DNA of 64,000 nucleotides, from positions 1 through 64,000 of the forward strand of contig CAYGNP010000004.1 of NCBI GenBank assembly GCA_964351365.1, given 5' to 3'. Of this stretch, positions 24,863 to 32,585 are shown piece by piece. The translations under genes and the position numbers were made by a program. The DNA is from UBA1672 sp964351365. Its GTDB lineage: Bacteria > Pseudomonadota > Alphaproteobacteria > Micavibrionales > Micavibrionaceae. A model generated the notes under the pieces. The model worked only from the letters and a program-made list of their open reading frames with translations, did not search any database and was not told where the DNA came from. Each line of letters starts with the position of its first letter. The first letter of the stretch is position 1.

Positions 24863-25648
24863 CTACCTTAACTGTGAAACGGTTTGCAGCATTTCATCGC
24901 TGGTGGAAATAATATTCGAGTTCATCTCATAAGCACGCTGCGCAGCAATGAGCTTGGTAATCTCAGAGACAACATCGACATTTGATTGCTCCAGCGCGCC
25001 TTGCTCAAGCCGGCCGAATTGCTCCTGCCCGGCAATACCGGTGGTCGGCGTACCAGAGGCATCCGTCTCAATCAGCAAATTATTCCCAATCGCTTCAAGA
25101 CCGGCCGGATTAATAAAGTCCGCCATGGTGAACTGCCCAAGATTAGAAACAGCCGTCTGACCCTGAATACCAACAATGACTTCTCCTTCTGCATTCACGT
25201 CAATACTTATGGCATCCTCGGGAATAGTAATCGTCGGCTGCACAGTGTATCCCTGAACAGTAACAATCTCGCCATTCTCATTAATCTGAAGCGTTCCATC
25301 TCGCGTATAGGCTGTGGTTCCATCTGGCAAATCGACTTGAAAAAATCCTCGTCCCATAATCGCGAGATCAAGATCATTTTCCGTGCGGATAATTGTGCCT
25401 TGGGAATGCATCCGGTAAACCGCGCCGGGTTTAACGCCAAGACCAAGCTGAATCCCCGAAGGTACAGTCGTTCCTGCATCAGAGGAGGTAGAGCCGGGCC
25501 GGTCAATATTTTGATAAAGCAAGTCCTGAAACGCCGCCCGCTGCTTTTTGTAACCTGATGTGCTCAAATTCGCGATGTTATTCGAAATAACATCAACATT
25601 CATTTGTTGTGCCAACATACCTGTCGCGCCAATATCTAATGATCTCAT
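24863..25648 (-). CDS. flgG: Distal rod protein FlgG
   Basis: 261 aa, exact family length. Rod signature MLAQQMNVDVISNNIANLST (about 10-30) and C-terminal QSNVDVVSEITKLIAAQRAY with SNIISTSDEMLQTVSQLR. It builds the distal rod. 23 nt separate it from flgF. Confidence 0.98.
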   Translation of the reverse strand: MRSLDIGATGMLAQQMNVDVISNNIANLSTSGYKKQRAAFQDLLYQNIDRPGSTSSDAGTTVPSGIQLGLGVKPGAVYRMHSQGTIIRTENDLDLAIMGRGFFQVDLPDGTTAYTRDGTLQINENGEIVTVQGYTVQPTITIPEDAISIDVNAEGEVIVGIQGQTAVSNLGQFTMADFINPAGLEAIGNNLLIETDASGTPTTGIAGQEQFGRLEQGALEQSNVDVVSEITKLIAAQRAYEMNSNIISTSDEMLQTVSQLR

Positions 25649-25671
25649 ATCTTTAACTCCTTATTTTAAAT

Positions 25672-26391
25672 CTAAACGCGTGTTAATTTTTCAATGGCCC
25701 CGCGCAAACGCTCATGCTCTCCATCCAGCAAAGAGCGCGTGCTCTGGAAATCACGAAGAATTTCAATCATGCGCGTTGTTTCGGTAATGGCATTAACATT
25801 TGATCCCTCAAGAAAACCTTGCGCAACTTTTGTATTTGTCGCGGGCGTTGTAGCCCCGTCGGTTTGATATAAATTATTACCAACAGGCCTAAGATCGCGA
25901 ATATTCTCAAATTCTGTGATCTGCAACTGCGAGAGAGTGCCATTCTGATCTGAAATTGTACCGTTCTCCGCAATACTAATCTCCGTGGAGCTAGCCGGAA
26001 TGCTGATGGGTCCGCCATTCCCAATCACCGGGTATCCTGCCGCTGTAACCAATGTACCAGCCGCCGAAAGCTGAAAATCCCCATCCCGCGTATAACCAAT
26101 TTCTCCATTCGGCATCTGCACCGCCAAAAACCCCGGACCGTTTAAGGCAACGTTTAAATCATTGCCCGTTTGTGTTATCGCGCCCTGATCCGTATTTTGA
26201 TATTGTCCGTAATCATAAACAAAGGAGATAGGATCATCCCCGTAACGAGGATCAGAAATATACTCTTCAAACAGAGTGTTCTGCGCACGAAAACCTGTAG
26301 TATTCATGTTCGCAATATTGTTAGACACGATGTCCATCTTGGTACGAAGAGCAATCTGTTTTGACAAGCCAAGATAAATACTATTTTCCAT
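25672..26391 (-). CDS. flgF: Proximal rod protein FlgF
   Basis: 239 aa. It begins MENSIYLGLSKQIALRTKMD, as alphaproteobacterial FlgF does, followed by IVSNNIANMNTTGFRAQNT. The C-terminal helix holds GSNVNAITETTRMIEILRDF. First gene of the flgF-G-A-H operon, 28 nt downstream of the inferred start of a sigma-54 promoter. Confidence 0.95.
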   Translation of the reverse strand: MENSIYLGLSKQIALRTKMDIVSNNIANMNTTGFRAQNTLFEEYISDPRYGDDPISFVYDYGQYQNTDQGAITQTGNDLNVALNGPGFLAVQMPNGEIGYTRDGDFQLSAAGTLVTAAGYPVIGNGGPISIPASSTEISIAENGTISDQNGTLSQLQITEFENIRDLRPVGNNLYQTDGATTPATNTKVAQGFLEGSNVNAITETTRMIEILRDFQSTRSLLDGEHERLRGAIEKLTRV

Positions 26392-26428
26392 GACAGAACC
26401 TTTTGTAACTTTACATCCGAAAAAGACT

Positions 26429-26446
26429 ATGCATGTGTCATGCCAA
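26429..26446 (-). promoter_or_regulatory. Sigma-54 (-24/-12) promoter of the flgF operon
   Basis: On the minus strand TTGGCATGACACATGCAT has GG and GC 10 nt apart and closely follows TTGGCACG-N4-TTGCAT. A near-CtrA pattern, TTAA-GAAAAAC-TAAAC, lies just upstream at 26473-26489 on the same strand with one mismatch. Confidence 0.7.
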
Positions 26447-26592
26447 GAAGGTTTAAGTATTGTAGAACAGTGGTTTAGTTTTTCTTAAGCAAAGGCGAGT
26501 GACGAAAGCCCAAAAGGAAAAAGCGTTTAATCGGCAGGCATTTTTTTCCCCCTTTAGTGCCAGAAAAGCGTGTTGATACTTCACAGCGCGGG

Positions 26593-26622
26593 TTAGACCT
26601 TGGACTGAGTTTGCACTATACT
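26593..26622 (+). promoter_or_regulatory. Candidate promoter of fliL
   Basis: TTAGAC (26593-26598), an 18-nt spacer and TATACT (26617-26622) lie 38 nt before the fliL ATG. An overlapping TTGGACTGAGTTTGCA is one base too short for a sigma-54 site. Confidence 0.45.
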
Positions 26623-26659
26623 AAAAATTGAAAAAAATTATGAGATATGGATATCCGGC

Positions 26660-27325
26660 ATGGCAAAAAAAGATAATGAAGAAGAAAAAGACATGGATGA
26701 AGGCGCTGAAGCAGAAGGAGGCGAAGGCGTTGAGGGTGAAGAAGGCGAACTTAAAAAAAGCGGCAAGAAAAAGCTTTTGATCCTTATTCTTGTACCCCTC
26801 CTCTTGATTGGCGGCGGAGGCGGCGCTGCGTATTATTTAGGCTATCTTGACTCATTACTAGGAATCGAAAAACCATCCGATTGCGTAGAGGGCGAGGTTG
26901 ATGAACACGGAGAGCCAATAATATGCGATCACCCAGAAGAAGGAGATCACGGCGAGAAAAAAGCTGACGCGCATGGAAAGCCTGCCGCAGATGGGCATGG
27001 TGAAAAAGGAGCAGGTGACGCAAGCCCTTATCTGGCAATTGAGCCAATGGTGGTAAACCTTGCCACAGAGGACGGCACACCACGTCTTCTGAGATTGAAA
27101 GTCCAGCTTGAGCTCGCAAATCCATCAGAAAAGCACGAAATTGAGCTTATTATGCCGCGTGTAATAGATCAATATCAAACCTATCTTAGAGGGCTGCGCC
27201 CTCGCGATTTAGCCGGATCAGCAGGCATATACAGGCTTCAGATCGAGCTTTTGACTCGCGTCAATCAGGCGGTTGCCCCAATTGAAATCAAAGACGTTTT
27301 ATTCCAGGAAATCCTCATACAATAG
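26660..27325 (+). CDS. fliL: Flagellar basal-body protein FliL with a His/Cys-rich linker
   Basis: 221 aa. Acidic cytoplasmic N-terminus (1-34), a membrane helix (about 36-62, LLILILVPLLLIGGGGGAAY) and a periplasmic FliL domain (about 125-221: YLAIEPMVVNLATEDGTPRL, ending LFQEILIQ). FliL rings surround the stator and help motor output. Between helix and domain lies an unusual stretch of about 50 residues. It has two Cys and seven His, spaced as CVEGEVDEHGEPIICDH then repeated DHGEK/AHGKP/GHGEK units. Confidence 0.9.
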   Translation: MAKKDNEEEKDMDEGAEAEGGEGVEGEEGELKKSGKKKLLILILVPLLLIGGGGGAAYYLGYLDSLLGIEKPSDCVEGEVDEHGEPIICDHPEEGDHGEKKADAHGKPAADGHGEKGAGDASPYLAIEPMVVNLATEDGTPRLLRLKVQLELANPSEKHEIELIMPRVIDQYQTYLRGLRPRDLAGSAGIYRLQIELLTRVNQAVAPIEIKDVLFQEILIQ

Positions 27326-27341
27326 AGACAAATTTCAAAAT

Positions 27342-27357
27342 CGGCACAAATTTTGCT
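27342..27357 (+). promoter_or_regulatory. Sigma-54 (-24/-12) promoter of fliM
   Basis: CGGCACAAATTTTGCT has GG and GC 10 nt apart and an intact TTGC. The inferred start lies about 65 nt before the fliM ATG. Confidence 0.6.
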
Positions 27358-27431
27358 TTTCCCCAGAATAGTGTATGATAGGATCTTGAAATCCTGTGAT
27401 CGTAATAACCTCGATACAAAGAAAATAAAAT

Positions 27432-28532
27432 ATGAGCGACTCTGAAACAGACGAACTAAGCCAGATGAGCGAAGAAGAAAAAGCCGTCATGGCCGAATGG
27501 GAGGCCATGGAGGGCGGTGGCGATGCTGGGGATGACGCGGTAGGTGAGGCGCATGACCCCAAAGACGATACCCGCATCTTGAATCAGGATGAAATCGACA
27601 GCCTTCTTGGCTTTGATGATGATCGCGGAATAGGCGAAACATCGGGCGTTATGGCGCTGATCAACTCGGCCATGGTGAATTATGAACGCCTGCCGATGCT
27701 CGATATTGTCTTCGACCGCCTCGTGCGTCTTATGTCAACATCCCTTCGAAACCTCACAAGTGATAACGTTGAAGTCAGCCTCGATCAGGTATCCACTGTG
27801 CGCTTCGGCGATTACATGAACTCAATTCCGCTTCCGGCGATGCTTTCGGTTTTCAAGGCGGAGGAATGGGACAATAACGGCCTCCTGGTTACAGACAGCG
27901 CGCTTATTTACTCCATTGTGGATGTGCTGCTCGGCGGGCGTAAGGGGGAATCCTCCATCCGCGTTGAGGGGCGCCCCTACACCATTATTGAAAGTAAACT
28001 CGTTGAGCGTATGGTACATGTCACCCTCGCAGATTTATCATCGGCCTTTGACCCGCTCTCTCCGGTCAGCTTTAACCTCGACCGCGTGGAAACCAACCCG
28101 CGCTTTGCCACGATTACACAAACCGGAAATGCCTGCGTTCTCGCGCGCCTGCGCATTGATATGGGCGAGCGCGGCGGTCGTATGGAAATCATCATACCCT
28201 ATGCAACTTTGGAGCCGATCCGCGCACTCCTGCTGCAACAATTCATGGGCGAAAAATTTGGCCGCGACTCAATCTGGGAAACTCACCTGACCCACGAGCT
28301 TTATAAAACCGACGTTCAGCTTCAGGCCATTCTCGGCGAGGTTGCTGTTCCTCTGGGCGAGATGCTGGAGTGGAAGCCCGGTGATCAGGTATTCTTCAAC
28401 ACGACCACCAAGGACCATCTAGAGCTGCGCTGCGGTGATTTTCCAATGTATAAAGGCCCCGTCGGCCAGCGTCAGGGCAATATTGCCGTGCGCATTGAGA
28501 CATATTTAGAGCCAGAGGAGAAGAGTGACTAA
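27432..28532 (+). CDS. fliM: Flagellar motor switch protein FliM
   Basis: 366 aa. The acidic N-terminus contains NQDEIDSLLGFDDD, the CheY-binding EIDALL-type peptide, at about residue 54. In most FliM proteins this peptide is at the very start; here it follows an acidic leader of about 50 residues. The middle domain and the C-terminal SpoA part (LQAILGEVAVPLGEMLEWKP, GDFPMYKGPVGQRQGNIAVR) are intact. It forms the C ring between FliG and FliN. Confidence 0.96.
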   Translation: MSDSETDELSQMSEEEKAVMAEWEAMEGGGDAGDDAVGEAHDPKDDTRILNQDEIDSLLGFDDDRGIGETSGVMALINSAMVNYERLPMLDIVFDRLVRLMSTSLRNLTSDNVEVSLDQVSTVRFGDYMNSIPLPAMLSVFKAEEWDNNGLLVTDSALIYSIVDVLLGGRKGESSIRVEGRPYTIIESKLVERMVHVTLADLSSAFDPLSPVSFNLDRVETNPRFATITQTGNACVLARLRIDMGERGGRMEIIIPYATLEPIRALLLQQFMGEKFGRDSIWETHLTHELYKTDVQLQAILGEVAVPLGEMLEWKPGDQVFFNTTTKDHLELRCGDFPMYKGPVGQRQGNIAVRIETYLEPEEKSD

Positions 28533-29091
28533 CGAACTGCTTGGACTGATTATGGACTGCGTTGTTCTCATATTTTTGGGCGCAACGATTATGTATGCCT
28601 ACCGTCTCTCAAAAAGCCTGCAGGATTTCAGATCTCACCGCTCAGAATTCGACAGCGTGATCGCCAACCTGATCTCCAGCATCGATCAGGCCGAGCGCGC
28701 CATCAGAACACTCAAAAACACAAGCGCTCAGGAAGCAAGCGAGCTCAAACGCCTGATCGACCAGTCCAAATCATTGAGCGAGGAGCTGAGTATCATCAAT
28801 GCTGCAAGCGAAAGCATGGCCAAGCGCCTTGAGCGCGTAGCGGAAGAGAATAGAAAAATCGTAAGGCCCGATAAAAACGACAAAATCTCATCACCTCTGG
28901 AAGATTACAAATCAACGCTGAAAAAAGTAAGCAAGCCATCAGAAGATAAAGACCTGCCATCCTTTATGATACACGATAAAGTTCCGCAAAATGATGATGA
29001 CCTTCAAAGTCAGGCAGAAAAAGAACTGCTCGCAGCCCTGCGCAGTAACAAAAGAAAAATCACCCGCAGCGGAGAAGGGGGGCCATCGTAA
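28525..29091 (+). CDS. DUF6468-type flagellar-locus membrane protein
   Basis: 188 aa. One N-terminal membrane helix (about 5-25, LLGLIMDCVVLIFLGATIMY), then a coiled coil (about 30-115, with SIDQAERAIRTLKNTSAQEA) and a polar tail. This layout and position between fliM and motE are typical of an alphaproteobacterial family of unknown function found in flagellar clusters. Its start overlaps fliM by 8 nt and its end overlaps motE (TAATG). A stator- or C-ring-associated role is inferred only from location. Confidence 0.65.
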   Translation: MTNELLGLIMDCVVLIFLGATIMYAYRLSKSLQDFRSHRSEFDSVIANLISSIDQAERAIRTLKNTSAQEASELKRLIDQSKSLSEELSIINAASESMAKRLERVAEENRKIVRPDKNDKISSPLEDYKSTLKKVSKPSEDKDLPSFMIHDKVPQNDDDLQSQAEKELLAALRSNKRKITRSGEGGPS

Positions 29092-29777
29092 TGAAATCTT
29101 CCCGGCTCATCCCTGTTATGATGATTGTCATTATTTTGGCATTCTCCATCAGACTGACAGAAGTCATTACCGGATTTTCTTCCCTCTCCTCAACCGCTTT
29201 TGCCGAAGACGCCCAAAAAGAGGAAGTGCCCCCCGAATCTGAGCCGGCAGAAACGGCAAATGCACAAGCGCCAACCGAAGAAAAAGAACCAGATGCAAAA
29301 GCCGTTGCCGCAGGCGAGGCTGAAGCCCCTAAATGGCGCGACGCAAACGATGAAAGCCTTGATTTAAGTGACGTAAAACTGGAAATGTTTGAAGATCTCT
29401 CTCGGCGCCGTGAAGAAATCGAAAAGGCAGAGCAGGAATTGCGCGTGCGCGAAGCTCTGATTCAAGCGGCAGAACAGGAAATGCAGCGCAAGGTCGATGA
29501 GCTGAGCAAGTTGCGCAAAGAGATTGAAGGCCTGCTGGGTGAGCAATCCGATCAGGAGCAAGAGCGAATTCAGAAACTCGTTAAGATATACGAAGGTATG
29601 AAACCGGATAAAGCCGCCGGAGTTTTCAACACGTTAGATGTTGATATTCTTGTCTCCGTGCTCACGAAAATGTCAGAGCGTAAAGTGTCGCCGATCCTCT
29701 CGGCTATGAACCCCGAGCGTGCCCGCACAGTAACAATCATGATGGCAGAACAAAACAAACTCCCCGTCCTTCAATAA
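29091..29777 (+). CDS. motE: MotE-like motility protein (MgtE N-domain family)
   Basis: 228 aa. A hydrophobic N-terminus (about 7-38, signal or anchor) is followed by a Pro/Glu/Ala-rich linker and a long coiled coil (about 105-160). The C-terminal domain around KPDKAAGVFNTLDVDILVSV and MSERKVSPILSAMNPERART matches the MgtE intracellular-N/FliG-like fold of MotE. MotE is a periplasmic chaperone of MotC in Sinorhizobium; no MotC is seen here, so the partner may differ. Confidence 0.7.
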   Translation: MKSSRLIPVMMIVIILAFSIRLTEVITGFSSLSSTAFAEDAQKEEVPPESEPAETANAQAPTEEKEPDAKAVAAGEAEAPKWRDANDESLDLSDVKLEMFEDLSRRREEIEKAEQELRVREALIQAAEQEMQRKVDELSKLRKEIEGLLGEQSDQEQERIQKLVKIYEGMKPDKAAGVFNTLDVDILVSVLTKMSERKVSPILSAMNPERARTVTIMMAEQNKLPVLQ

Positions 29778-29849
29778 AAATTTACTATTTTTTTGAATTT
29801 TCCCTGATGCTCTTTAATAAAACATGTGTCATCATGATCCTTACAAACT

Positions 29850-29869
29850 ATTAACCTTTTCAGGTTAAT
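29850..29869. repeat. Inverted repeat upstream of cheY
   Basis: ATTAACCT-TTTC-AGGTTAAT is a perfect 8-bp inverted repeat about 86 nt before cheY and 72 nt after motE. It lacks a T tract, so an operator is as likely as a terminator. The spacing (TTAA-N10-TTAA) does not fit CtrA. Confidence 0.45.
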
Positions 29870-29955
29870 ATCCTATTTCATCTGCAGCGCAAACAGCACT
29901 GCGCCCCCTGAGTAAAGAATTTAATAATGAAGACGCATAGACCAAGGAGACTAAA

Positions 29956-30345
29956 GTGGCCGTTGATATGAACATGAATGTATTGATTGTAGATGATTAT
30001 ACAACAATGCTCAGAATCATCAAAAATCTGCTGAAACAGCTGGGTTTTAATAATATAGATGAAGCCACTGACGGTTCTATGGCTTTGGAAAAAGTGAAAT
30101 CCAAGAAGTACGGGCTCGTAATTTCTGATTGGAATATGGAGCCGATGAGCGGCCTCGAATTCCTGAAGCAGGTACGTGCCTCTAACGAAGATTTTAAAAC
30201 CGTACCATTCATTATGGTAACGGCAGAGAGCAAAACAGAAAATGTTATTGCCGCAAAACAGGCCGGCGTAAATAACTACATCGTAAAACCATTCAACGCA
30301 GAAACGCTGAAAACGAAAATTTCATCAGTTCTGGGTGAATTTTAA
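29956..30345 (+). CDS. cheY: Chemotaxis response regulator CheY
   Basis: 129 aa single receiver domain. Acidic pair in VLIVDDYTTM, phospho-Asp D58 in VISDWNMEPMSG, Thr in MVTAES, and Lys in YIVKPF. GTG start at 29956 with AAGGAGA 6 nt upstream; an in-frame ATG follows at M5. Phospho-CheY binds FliM and changes rotation. Directly followed by cheZ; cheA is not in the window. Confidence 0.94.
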   Translation: MAVDMNMNVLIVDDYTTMLRIIKNLLKQLGFNNIDEATDGSMALEKVKSKKYGLVISDWNMEPMSGLEFLKQVRASNEDFKTVPFIMVTAESKTENVIAAKQAGVNNYIVKPFNAETLKTKISSVLGEF

Positions 30346-30363
30346 TTTAACGTGGGGAAAATC

Positions 30364-30975
30364 ATGTCCGAAGCCGCATCACCGCAAGAAACACAAGATA
30401 ATAAAAAACAGCGTATTGTTAAAATAATCTCGTCTGTTATCGATAAAGTCGGTAAAAACGAAGATGTCGCGCTCAGATCAATTATGGCCGAGCTCCATGA
30501 GCTGCTTGTGGTCATTGAAGAAACACGTGCCCAATTAGGGATGGCACGCCCCAACGATATAAAAGGTAAGCACATACCCGGCGCAACAGACGAGCTGGAT
30601 GCAATTGTTGGCGCCACGTCTGAGGCAACAGCAACAATTATGGATAGTTGCGACATCATTCAGTCAAAAGCAGCAGAAGTGGGCGGCGAGGCTGGTGACG
30701 CAATTGCCGGTGAGGTGATGAAAATATTTGAGGCCTGTTCCTTTCAGGACATCACAGGGCAGCGTGTATCAAAAGTCGTAAAAACATTCCGGGATATTGA
30801 AACAAAAATCGATAAGCTTGTCTCTGTTTTGGGCGTAAAATATACCCCCCAAGCTCATGAACAGGCAGATACGCGCGAAGGTGATGCACGCCTGATGAAT
30901 GGCCCACAACTAGCCGGAGAGGGGATATCACAAGATGATATCGATAAACTTCTGGCTGAGCTGGACGGCAAATAA
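30364..30975 (+). CDS. cheZ: CheY-P phosphatase CheZ
   Basis: 203 aa from the ATG at 30364, which has GGGGAAA upstream; a GTG at 30352 is possible but poorer. It has the long helical hairpin with the conserved FEACSFQDITGQRVSKVV (catalytic Gln in this region) and a C-terminal CheY-tethering peptide ISQDDIDKLLAELDGK. CheZ occurs in only some alphaproteobacteria. Confidence 0.9.
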   Translation: MSEAASPQETQDNKKQRIVKIISSVIDKVGKNEDVALRSIMAELHELLVVIEETRAQLGMARPNDIKGKHIPGATDELDAIVGATSEATATIMDSCDIIQSKAAEVGGEAGDAIAGEVMKIFEACSFQDITGQRVSKVVKTFRDIETKIDKLVSVLGVKYTPQAHEQADTREGDARLMNGPQLAGEGISQDDIDKLLAELDGK

Positions 30976-30996
30976 TCTATCAGTGGGAAACCCCTG

Positions 30997-31012
30997 AAAG
31001 CGCACGCGCTTT
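30997..31012 (+). terminator. Possible rho-independent terminator after cheZ
   Basis: AAAGCGC-AC-GCGCTTT (usable as a 6-bp stem with a 4-nt loop) is followed by TATCGCTTTTTC. It lies 22 nt after the cheZ stop. Confidence 0.45.
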
Positions 31013-31033
31013 TATCGCTTTTTCAACATTTTA

Positions 31034-31738
31034 ATGTACACTAAGCGTGTCATGGCCAATCAATTTTTATCCCTATCTCTATTCCTTATGTTGCTCTCGT
31101 TTTTCATCGTGTTAAACGCAGTGTCAGAATTTGAGGACACTAAAACCTACCCTGTACTCAACAGCCTTTCACTGGCTTTCAAAAGTAAAATTGCCTTTAT
31201 AGATGCCTCGCCATCATCTGAACCTGATCAAACCGAAACGGAAGATAAAAAGGATGGAGACACCCTCGAAGCCCTTGAGGGATTATTCAACGCCCACATT
31301 GCGGGATTTGATCTCAAGCGCAATCGCTTTGGCACCATGATGCATGTCCGTCTTCCGATGGGTCGGTTGGAAAACGCGATCAATTTTGACAACTATGATA
31401 ATCAAAACATTCCAGCGGGGCGCAGAGGCGCTTTCCTCCCCACCATGATTACAGTTCTTCGCTCCGCGCAGGCTGGCCAAATCTATCGCCTGGATATGAT
31501 TTTAAACATTGAGGACGACCCCGCAGAAGAGGGCATTGAAAAAACAGAAGAATTTTTAAGCGCCCTGAGGCGCATTACAAACATTACACAACGCCTCGAA
31601 ACCGCAGGGCTGGAAAAGAAAATGATGAGCGCCGGCCTAAAGCAGGGGGAAGAGAATATGGTGGATATGTATTTCTACCCCTATGAGCCCTATGTACTGC
31701 CGGTCAAACCTTTAAAAATCCAGCAGGAGCCGCAGTAA
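31034..31738 (+). CDS. MotB-like protein lacking the ion-binding aspartate and a clear OmpA domain
   Basis: 234 aa (228 if the ATG at 31052 is used). An N-terminal helix (about 10-30), LSLFLMLLSFFIVLNAVSEF, aligns with the helix of the MotB encoded next door (DVMALMLTFFVLLYAMSE). Ser15 falls at the position of the essential Asp. The rest contains a degenerate OmpA-like pattern (MMHVRLPMGRLENAINFDNY, then FLPTMITVLRSAQAGQIYRL) without the peptidoglycan-binding GHTD/R motif. The stop codon overlaps the next ATG (TAATG). It cannot conduct ions like MotB; a partner or assembly role is inference. Confidence 0.65.
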   Translation: MYTKRVMANQFLSLSLFLMLLSFFIVLNAVSEFEDTKTYPVLNSLSLAFKSKIAFIDASPSSEPDQTETEDKKDGDTLEALEGLFNAHIAGFDLKRNRFGTMMHVRLPMGRLENAINFDNYDNQNIPAGRRGAFLPTMITVLRSAQAGQIYRLDMILNIEDDPAEEGIEKTEEFLSALRRITNITQRLETAGLEKKMMSAGLKQGEENMVDMYFYPYEPYVLPVKPLKIQQEPQ

Positions 31739-32535
31739 TGGAAGAAAACATTCCACAAGAAGAGGGAATTGCTGAGCAAACTATAAAACCCCAGCACCAA
31801 GAAACATCAATCATCCGTAAATCAGATACGGAAGGAGAAAAAGTCCCGCTCTGGCTTATCACGTTTACTGATGTCATGGCGCTCATGCTCACTTTTTTTG
31901 TTTTGCTCTACGCCATGTCGGAACCGCAGGAAGAAAAATGGGACAACATAACCCGCGGTCTGAGCAGCAAATTCGAACAATTCGATGCAAAAACCTTTAA
32001 TGCCGGGTCTCAGGACGTTATCAATATTGATAAAATCAGCACATCAAAAGCACTTCCCCTGACATATCTTAAAACTCTCACCGCAGAGCTCATGAAAGAA
32101 AAAAATATCGAAGGTGTTTCAATAACGGAAAATGGCAAACGCCTGGTGATCTCTTTGCCATCTGAATTATTATTTAATGTTGGTGCAGCGGAAATTAGCC
32201 TGGAGGGTAAAAAATTACTGTATACATTGGGGGATATCCTCTCACGCATCAAAAATAATATTGAAATTACCGGCCATTCTGACCCCACACCCATGAACGC
32301 GGATGCCAGATTCACTAATAACTGGCAACTTTCCCTCGCGCGCGCGGCAGCAGTCGCCTCAATGTTTCGAAGTATTGGCTATGATCGTGCCATGACAGTG
32401 CGCGGCCTCTCAAGCGGACGATTTGATGAAATGCCGCAAGATCTGTCGCAGGAGAAAAAATTCGAGCTCTCCCGTCGCGTGGATATAATTGTTTTAGATC
32501 ACGACGGTTATCGTTTTAACGCATTTAACCCCTAG
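31738..32535 (+). CDS. motB: Flagellar stator protein MotB
   Basis: 265 aa. One membrane helix (about 37-58) with the ion-binding Asp45 in TFTDVMALML. A plug/linker region precedes the OmpA-like domain (about 145-255: LPSELLFNVGAAEISLEGKK, IEITGHSDPTPM, ARAAAVASMF, ELSRRVDIIVL). It anchors the stator to peptidoglycan. Its partner motA is at 5590-6432 on the other strand. Translationally coupled to the MotB-like gene. Confidence 0.93.
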   Translation: MEENIPQEEGIAEQTIKPQHQETSIIRKSDTEGEKVPLWLITFTDVMALMLTFFVLLYAMSEPQEEKWDNITRGLSSKFEQFDAKTFNAGSQDVINIDKISTSKALPLTYLKTLTAELMKEKNIEGVSITENGKRLVISLPSELLFNVGAAEISLEGKKLLYTLGDILSRIKNNIEITGHSDPTPMNADARFTNNWQLSLARAAAVASMFRSIGYDRAMTVRGLSSGRFDEMPQDLSQEKKFELSRRVDIIVLDHDGYRFNAFNP

Positions 32536-32567
32536 CATCTAGAAACACTGGATCAAACTCCCAAGCT

Positions 32568-32585
32568 ATGGCATTCTAATGCCAT
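32568..32585 (+). promoter_or_regulatory. Hairpin covering the start codon of the TPR protein
   Basis: ATGGCATT-CT-AATGCCAT is a perfect 8-bp inverted repeat. Its last two bases are the A and T of the start codon at 32584, and no Shine-Dalgarno sequence is visible upstream. Folding would hide the start. Confidence 0.4.

Noticed and set aside
23995..24912. 305-codon open frame on the plus strand
   Set aside because: Antisense to flgA and the flgG end; composition is that of a shadow frame.
26600..26615. TTGGACTGAGTTTGCA before fliL as a sigma-54 promoter
   Set aside because: GG and GC are 9 nt apart; the enzyme requires 10.
29851..29868. TTAACC...GGTTAA before cheY as a CtrA site
   Set aside because: Spacing is N10, not N7.
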